Below, piece by piece: positions 57,330 through 64,000 of a DNA stretch of 64,000 bases (positions are counted from its first letter, which is position 1; each line of letters starts with the position of its first letter). The stretch spans positions 389,697 through 453,696 of the forward strand of contig KB722752.1 in NCBI GenBank assembly GCA_000349905.1. The letters run 5' to 3'. The stretch is from Volvariella volvacea V23. Its lineage: Eukaryota > Basidiomycota > Agaricomycetes > Agaricales > Pluteaceae. Below the pieces are notes generated by a model that worked only from the letters and a program-made list of their open reading frames with translations, was not told the DNA's origin and searched no databases. The translations under genes and the position numbers were made by a program.

Positions 57330-60105
57330 GCAAATCAGAAACGAGGCAGATGAGCACTTTTTACAGCGGGGGTTCACGTATATGCGAAATGCGTACATCG
57401 TCTCCCAATGACTTCGTAGTTGGCTAAGGTTATAAATCTCGGACTCCGGAACGCATGAGGCACAACGGTACAAATTCCCATCTGTATCAGGACGAGGGAA
57501 GGATTCTGCCCTTCTATACGCCCTCTCTTCCCTTGGGTAATAGACCATATCTTCGTAAAGAACTGGTTCAGGGATACTATGACTGTCGATTATATTATAT
57601 GACGTCTCGGTGTCGTTGTTCACTGAAAGGAGGAAGCATAAATAGCCCACTCACCTGCTTTCAAGATGGAGGCGGACATCACCCTGACTGTGACAGAAAT
57701 AGTTGGCACAGTGATTGCATGCCCAGACTGGACCTTGTGCCAGAGCTGTTGACGGCGACATTTCTCGATTTTTGGCGTACGCTTCTGCTTGTTGGGTTAA
57801 CAAATGCAACCTCAGCACGCTATGGCTCGAGTCGTCTTCGTCAAACTCTTCTGCGTGTCCGACCTGCGAGTCACATTTTAAACCAACTCTTACGAGCGAT
57901 CATAGCGATCAACGTACCAACTCTCGCCAAGTTAGTGCTTGTACTGTATCTACGCCATCCATTCTGGATCCATTTCCATTCCAACATAATCCGCTGCAGT
58001 TGCCACAAACAAATCTTGCATCAACTGCGTCCAAATGTTCGATCGTCGTTTCTGGTGGGAAGTCCAACAATTTCAGTATACTCTCAACAACATCTGATCC
58101 CCTATATGACCAAACAATTCCTCGACGTCCGCGTCGGAATGCAAATACGCAGTTTATGTGGTATTTCAGCTCGTCCCAACCAATGAGGCACAGTGCAAAC
58201 GTCCGAAAACTGGGACGTTTGGAACTCTTGCAGGCAAAGCAAGTAAAAACGCTAGTTGGAGAATGGTGGATCCTGTGTTCACGCGATTGCGAGCTTTCCC
58301 CTCTATATGGAAGCCTAGACATGAAGAACTCCTTCCTTTTGCCTGCCCATCCTAAGCATCTCTTTCGCAACTCATCATTTCCAGAGAGGCCTATTGTGAC
58401 TTGGCCGTACTTTGCGTGATCTTCGAGGGTCTGTGTAATTGGATCCCAAGTATGCACTTCTTCCCAAGTTGGTGTGGCCCAGTCAAATTGTGGTTTGACG
58501 TCAAGCTTTAGAGATATCTTGCAGCGCAGCAGGCTCTTAAAAAATTCCTGTAAAAGTTTGTGATCTTCTGCTTTGCGCCGCTCCACTATTTCTTCAATTC
58601 GCGACAGGACCTTTATGAGGACTTGCAACTTGGTTAGCAGAAAACGATGTATGGAGGAAGGCTATAATACCTCGCTTTGAAAATCTTGGAATCTCCCCAT
58701 TCCGGTGCCATTTATAGACTGTATCACGAATGAGTACAAGGTCATTCCTTCTCCTGAAAAAACTGGCTCCGGGCGTGAAATCAGAACCATATCTGGATGA
58801 GAACAATGTTTGCACTCACAATTTAAGGATACGAGTGCGAGTTTTCTCGATAGTATTCGTGAACAAGCTGTATTGAGCTTCCAGCCAGGATTTACACATC
58901 AAATTATGCTGATTGACTTCGGTAAATCATTGGAATACGGAAGAGTGGTAAGAACTTACCTCTGCAAGCTCACGACACCGTTTAATATAGCCCTCCATAA
59001 AATCTTCGAGGGTTGGCTCACTTTTCCCACCCGGATGTGCACTCCCATTTAACGATTTGTCCTGTCTGCGAAACCTCTCGAGTTTATAATGCAATATATT
59101 GACATCTGCACGTCTCCAGCGACCAGAAGCAGTACCAGATGCGCCAATGTCCGAGTTCAACTCCCAACTGGCTAGTGTCGTGGTCATTTAGTAGGATTTA
59201 TGCGAGAAATAAATATGCGAGAAATAAATTTGCCTACCACGACGGTATGTCATAGGTAAAAGTGTCGCAATACATTCACTAGGCAACTCTTCTCTAGTCA
59301 TCAAGCTACGGGCACCACTTGAGTTGTGACCTCCTCTGTAGAATAGATATCACCTTTTTTTCAAGCACGCATTACAATATCTTCGGTGCAGTGCCCAATC
59401 TGGTTGTGCCGCATACTTCTTACATCGCTATCGGCAGATCCCTGTGCTCAGACTTCAGTGTCACATAAAAACAGATGAGAACATACATCACAAATAGGCT
59501 CCCCAAACAACAGATCTGCCCATCTGTGATGGGTCAAATTGGGAGGACATGGCGGCATTTTCGCGTCCTGCCAAGCCCTTCTCCACATACCACTGGAAGT
59601 AGGTGATGATAGTGCATCCTGAAGTGTACAAGACGCAATAAAGAGATTCCAGAGTTCGAGTGGATGGAGATGTGATGCTACCTAATCATCAGTTAGGTCG
59701 TCGTTCGAAAAGTGGACAAAACCTCGCATCACACCTCGAGTATGATGTCGATGGGTAGTTCAGGAAGCCTTGACAGTGATCCCCGTTTTGTCCTTTGCGA
59801 TTTCCGTCGAAGCGTGCTTCGAACAGCTATTCTGATCAAATTCTCTGTCGGCCATGGAACGCATAAATCAAGCAATGGAATGGGCGTCATAACCAACACT
59901 CACTATCTTGAGGATAATACTCTCTCAGCTGGAGCTTGCGTCCGACATCCAACAGAGGTCTAAACCTCCTTCTACCATAGTCGATGTTTGCCGATTGAAA
60001 GAAGGGGAGCTCAGATAGCAAGCCGGGTCCTAGGCTCTCTTTGACCCATATTTCACCCGCAGTAGACTTGAAATCTGCGAGCGAATGAAAAGGAAGATTA
60101 TCCAT
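57210..60105 (-). CDS. F-box protein with C-terminal zinc-finger-like region
   Basis: This is a likely SCF ubiquitin-ligase adaptor of a large Agaricomycete family. Eleven minus-strand exons join in phase: 59904-60105, 59735-59844, 59487-59681, 59354-59427, 59238-59293, 58960-59171, 58820-58908, 58671-58792, 57918-58621, 57655-57863 and 57210-57582 (781 residues). The F-box is at about residues 91-125 (LSRLPELPIDIILE, HLHPLELWNLFIASC). It is followed by family hallmarks MWRRAWQDAKMPPCPP, a cysteine pair motif (CKKYAAQPDW, RRYCNACLKK), a helical middle part, then DARFVCGNCSG, ALTWRELV and WACNHCANYF, which look like paired Zn-binding knuckles. No lesion was seen. The 3' end lies in segmental duplication copy B. 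An intron near the 3' end could shorten the tail. Confidence 0.8.
59200..59229. repeat. 15-bp tandem duplication in an intron
   Basis: The unit atgcgagaaataaat is present twice, exactly, inside the 66-nt intron 59172-59237 of the F-box gene. Confidence 0.85.
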
Positions 60106-60460
60106 TGTGGGGCTTGTAGTGGTTGCGGTGGTGGTCGCGCCCAACGTCCAGCATAGTTCGCCAAGACATTGGGCATCTCGGTGTGAGCGGTCCGCTGAGC
60201 GCCGTAGTTAAGATTTCCGCAGCACCCATGATCTGCAGGAGCGTTCCTTATCCAAGTCACGGTGCAGACACGCGAATTATCAATTCACATCCGCCTTTGT
60301 CATGCAGCATCATCCCTGTCCGCAGTGAGGACAGCTTGGACCTTGATGGGTCTAATGACGAGACGTTGAGCAATCAAAGACTCCGGAATGCTTTAAAGCT
60401 TCACATAAAGTTGGCAACGTGACAATCTGGTAGAACCGTTTTCTGTTCCCACCAGCCACT
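60106..60460. other. Divergent promoter region, F-box / GST
   Basis: These 355 bases lie between the starts of the F-box gene (-) and the GST gene (+), presumably with both promoters. No TATA box stands out. Confidence 0.5.
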
Positions 60461-61517
60461 ATGTCGGGTCCTACAACTGCAGCACCTGCGCTGACCTTGC
60501 ACCACCTGAATAACTCGCGTTCTCAGAGGATATTATGGCTTTTGGCGAGTCTCAATTCGATACACCCCATCTCCTCTACTCATTGAGTACTCATTTTGAA
60601 CAGGAAGAGCTCGAGCTACCGTACGAGATCAAAAAGTACCAAAGAACCGCTCAAGGTCTTGCACCACCCGAACTGCTAGCCATCAACCCATTGGGCAAAT
60701 CACCCGTCATCTCTGACGGAGACGTCGTGCTTGCAGAAAGCGGGGCTATTGTCGGTATGTACCCATCCAGAACGACACATGTCCAACTCAAACCAATACT
60801 GTAGAGTATCTGATTGCAAAGTACGGCAAGGGCCAGTTCGATCCTCCCGAAACAGGTCGACTGGACAATCTATACTGTACGTCCTCCGTCCCCCATCGTA
60901 CCTCAAACGAATGCTGGTTTCACCGCTGCCCGAGACAGTCACGCACTACGCAGAGGGCTCGCTCCAGCCCATCCTCGTTCGCAGACTCCTATTCCGCACA
61001 ATCCCAAAGAACTCTCCAACCCTCCTCCGCCCGCTCCTCAACACCGTCTTCCAGAAGCTCGACAAGACCCTAAACGGCGCCGAACTAGAGAGACACGGTA
61101 AATTCGTGCGTCTTTATATCTTCCTGTTGAACAACAGATCGGAAGGCGTTTCTTCTTACTTCTATTTGCGCTTTTGTTGTTGTAGATCGAGACGCACTTG
61201 GAGAAATCAGGAGACTGGATAGCCGGGGGCTCGCACCCAACTTCGGCAGATTTCCTCATGAGCTTCTGTTTGGACACTTTTATCTCTCGAGGTCCCGAGT
61301 ACCTCGGTCCAAAATCTCGCGAATACGTCAAGCGGATTCAGGAAAGGTGAGCACGAAATTTCATCACTTTCATTGCCAGAACAGCTCATCCCATCTCTAC
61401 CACTAGGCCTGCTTATAAGCGCGTAAGTCAACTCGATTCCGTACCCCATTCCCACTCTAACACTATTTGTAGGCACTAGAGAAAGGCGGCAAATACGACT
61501 ATGCTCTGAATCAGTGA
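60461..61517 (+). CDS. Glutathione S-transferase
   Basis: This is a cytosolic or ER-associated glutathione transferase for detoxification or peroxide reduction, probably Gtt1-like. Exons 60461-60544, 60604-60754, 60805-60876, 60939-61105, 61186-61346, 61407-61422 and 61473-61517 join in phase to 231 residues. The thioredoxin-like N-terminal domain shows SRSQRILWLLEELELPYE, NPLGKSPVI and the glutathione-binding ESGAI. The helical C-terminal domain has YFTHYAEGSLQP and IAGGSHPTSADFLM. Intron 1 begins with GC instead of GT (ttg/gcgagt). The join is required to build the conserved LWLLEELELPYE run. Exon 6 is only 16 nt. An apparent start at 60535 lies inside intron 1's frame and is not real. Confidence 0.9.
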
Positions 61518-61988
61518 GAAAGATCCGCGAAAACTGCGTACAGAATGAAATCTCGACTACCTTATGAACTTATTAGCATCACAAACGTTTACATCTTTCA
61601 TTTCTTTTCACCATGCATACTTTGTAGCGCCACCCTAATAGCCTAATACTCATCTGCCCTTGTATGCTTCGAATACAATTGAACACGTGTTCTCCGTGCC
61701 GGGCTTGTTCACTGGCCATTAATATCAAGGATACCCTCCCCCAGCAGATCGGCGTTAGCCACCTTGTCTACTTTCAATGCTACGCATCCGTCAACACACC
61801 ATCGTCACCATCTCTACACAGGCAAGAGTAAGCTACACAACAACATAAAAGAAAAAAAAAGATTACAAGACACCTCAAGGTCTACGTAGTACAAGGAATC
61901 CATAATTGTAAACCGCTAATCCACACGCGCAGCAAAAAGAAAAAAAGTACGAAAGAATGGGGAAAAAGTATGCGACAAAAGGCCGCCT
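61518..61988. other. Convergent intergenic region
   Basis: These 471 bases between the 3' ends of GST (+) and Dsk2 (-) include A-rich stretches (runs of 8-9 A). Nothing else was recognised. Confidence 0.55.
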
Positions 61989-63432
61989 TTACAAGCCACC
62001 GCCATTCAGGATATATTCGATTGCGGAGTGAACGTTCCCTCCTGTGGCGAGCAGGGCTCGGACATTTTGCGACGCGTTGGTGAAACCCATATCTTGTAAT
62101 TGCTTGGAAATAAATAATGAGATTAGCCTAGCAACGCGTCGCTAGGTGTAATGTACATACCTGGAGCTGCACTTGGAATCGCTCTTCCGGTGGCCGAGTG
62201 TCGGATGGTGTTGGAGCAACAGGTGGTAACCCGAACCCAAAGGGATTCATACCAAACAATGCGGAAGGATCGAGTGGTGGAGGTGAGCCTGCACCACCAG
62301 CACCTGCAGCACCAGTTGGAGGTGGAGCAAAGAGGTTGAACGGCGGAGGCGTCGCGTTTGTGCCCGTCGCATTACCACCAGCGGGATTGGTATTGTTGGC
62401 ATTCGTTCCAGTCGTATTAGGCGCACCAGGCGCAGGGAATCCAAAAGGAGGAGCACCGAATGGACTGCCAAATGGACCTCCTGCTCCTAATCCTGATGCA
62501 CCTTGAAAAGCGTGGGCCATTTGCAGCATCTGTCGCAGACGTTCAGGGTTGGAGCTGTCCAGCCGAAATAGGAAAACGGATCAGGACTTGATAATCGCGA
62601 GGAATATGCCAGAAGCTACGTACATCAACTCCCGGAATTGCTCGCTCTGCATCGCCGCGCGTACTTGGGGACCCATGCCGGCGAGTTGAGGGTTGGATGC
62701 AATGACCTGATCTATGATCGCAGGGTTGGACATCATGGAGGACATTTGTTGAAGGAATTGGGGCGAATTCATCATCGATGTAAACTGCCATAAATTGAAT
62801 GGGGGGACCAGGCGCCGAGGTGACAATTGACTCACCATATTAGGATCGTTGGTATTGACGCCAAGATCTGCGAACGGGTTGAATCCAGCCAAAGCTCCAT
62901 AACCCAGATGACTGTTCAATTGTGTTAATGGGTCGTGGGGATTCTGACCGGCCTGCATCGTCGGAAGCTGTTGTGGAGTCGATGACTGCTGTGAAGTACT
63001 GCCACTTGCACGAGCAGCGCCTTTGACCATGTGAATCGTGTGCGAGGCCTGAATCTTGTACGTGGCAAGAGTGTCATCGTCCTGTGAAGGAAGATGTGAG
63101 ATGTGAGCTTCGCGGTGGCACAAGGTCGCTGCGCATGTTGACTTGCCTTTAGAACACGCCCTACACGAGTGAGAACGGATAAGGAGGATAAGGAGGGCGC
63201 GATAGGTGAGTCTCGAACCTGAATAGATCAATCTCTGTCGTCCAGCCTCGACATCTGATTTCGCTGCAATGGCCTGCTTGAGCTCCAACACTGTCTTGTC
63301 CGTCGTGATGGATATTTGAAGCTTGAGCTCATTGGGGCCTACGCTCTGCATGAGCAATGGATTCGAATGTTGTTGCAAGCCCTTACCTTTGATGTTGATT
63401 TGGATTTCGGGGGCAACAGCCTCGTCAGACAT
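61989..63432 (-). CDS. DSK2: Ubiquilin/Dsk2 ubiquitin-receptor shuttle protein
   Basis: It carries ubiquitinated substrates to the proteasome: the N-terminal UBL binds the proteasome and the C-terminal UBA binds ubiquitin. Minus-strand exons 63219-63432, 63147-63160, 62836-63081, 62624-62784, 62161-62554 and 61989-62102 join in phase to 380 residues. The UBL lies at about residues 25-100 (LELKQAIAAKSDVEAGRQRL, IYSGRVLKDDDTLATYKI). STI1-type helices follow (FTSMMNSPQFLQQMSSMMSN, NPERLRQMLQMAHAF), then a Gly/Pro/Asn-rich linker and a C-terminal UBA (LQDMGFTNASQNVRALLATG, AIEYIL). Exon 2 has just 14 nt and is followed by a GC-AG intron with the textbook AAG/GCAAGT donor. Length and order match yeast Dsk2 (373 residues). 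Confidence 0.93.
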
Positions 63433-64000
63433 AGTGGTGAAGGGCAGAGTAAGTGTTTGTCTGTGTTTACCATCGCCTTGGATTATGGTATCGTCGAGGC
63501 ACGTGCGAGGTCTGCCGTGCCACCTAATACAGAGGCCGTGGCACCGCGTTCGAGCATCAGCGTGGACAGAGACGGCGGCAAAATGTGAGCACAAGAGACA
63601 CTTATTAGCTGGCAAGAGCTCGGAGAAGCGGACACGCTGTAGGCAAACACCGACCTGCGCCTGATCCATTTTATATCGGTATGTAATTAAGGCAAAATGA
63701 AAGCAAGGACATAAATGTTTAGACTCTTGTGGAGTTTGTTGGAAGGCGGATCAATAGGACTTTTTGCTACCCACGTCGCTGATTTCACCAAGGTGCGTTT
63801 CCAGTGCGTTGCTAATTTTTGACGAGCTCACGATAAAAAGGGTTCCAAATTAAATTATTTTAATATAAGAGAAGAGTTAGGAGACGCAGGGAAGACTCTA
63901 CTGACCCTTGTCTTCGATGCGGGTTCAAAGCGGGCGGTCGCGCTGGTGTGGCGCCTATTTATAAGTATGTTTTCCCAGATTTCCCATATGTCCAAGCACG
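63433..64000. other. Upstream region of DSK2, window end
   Basis: This presumably contains the DSK2 promoter. An AT-rich stretch lies near 63.85 kb. An open minus-strand stretch at 63.9-64.0 kb might belong to a gene beyond the window, but nothing is recognisable. Confidence 0.4.

Noticed and set aside
60535..60804. ATG-initiated frame MAFGESQFDT as GST start
   Set aside because: It reads through the GC-AG intron. The true N-terminus starts at 60461 and gives the conserved GST motif.
1..64000. CRISPR arrays, bacterial operons, phage or plasmid functions
   Set aside because: The window is clearly fungal nuclear DNA with spliceosomal introns. No such arrays or genes were seen.

Overview
The window looks like nuclear DNA of a filamentous basidiomycete, probably an Agaricomycete. 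The coding regions are cut by many short GT-AG introns (about 48-66 nt), very small exons occur (10, 14 and 16 nt), and two introns are of GC-AG type. Gene content fits this: a CBM1-GH43 cell-wall enzyme, several F-box proteins of the expanded basidiomycete kind, an Argonaute relative, and tRNA-Tyr genes with introns. Exon joins were worked out by hand from splice signals, reading phase and protein family motifs. No transcript data were used.

Layout. 1-12,678 has no gene I can recognise. 12,733-15,864 is a large acidic F-box gene (+). 15,865-22,495 is again nearly empty, apart from a cupin/JmjC-like motif near 17.4 kb. 22,496-25,521 is an amidohydrolase gene (+) with one outsized intron. It converges on a small secreted SnoaL/NTF2-like gene (-, 25,892-26,689). 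26,942-27,895 (-) may hold an unrecognised gene. 28,253-29,743 is an intronless F-box/leucine-rich-repeat gene (-), divergent from a Tra2-type splicing regulator (+, 30,516-32,012). Two tRNA-Tyr(GTA) genes follow. 34,043-35,936 is a secreted CBM1-GH43 glycoside hydrolase. 36,361-36,978 (-) is a small membrane-anchored hypothetical protein. 37,481-41,396 is a DUF726 (TMCO4/Mil1-like) alpha/beta-hydrolase. A 100-base assembly gap lies at 42,827-42,926.

The right third is the most dynamic part. It has an intact 2OG-Fe(II) oxygenase gene (43,271-44,721), a siroheme synthase gene (-, 45,028-47,075) and three small TATA-driven hypothetical genes (47.6-50.5 kb). Two broken copies of the oxygenase follow (about 50.7-52.36 kb and 56.5-56.83 kb). 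They sit in a segmental duplication that also carries the 3' end of an F-box gene (57,210-60,105, -). Between the two copies lies an Argonaute-like gene (53,790-56,399) with no PAZ domain, no intact catalytic tetrad and an in-frame TAG. The window ends with a glutathione S-transferase (+, 60,461-61,517) converging on a Dsk2/ubiquilin gene (-, 61,989-63,432).

The genes do not form one pathway. They mix housekeeping functions (splicing, tRNA, siroheme for sulfite/nitrite reduction, ubiquitin shuttling, detoxification) with wood- or litter-decay chemistry and fast-evolving families (F-box, 2OG oxygenase, Argonaute). The strongest candidate for something unusual is the PAZ-less, slicer-dead Argonaute relative inside a duplicated, rearranged block.
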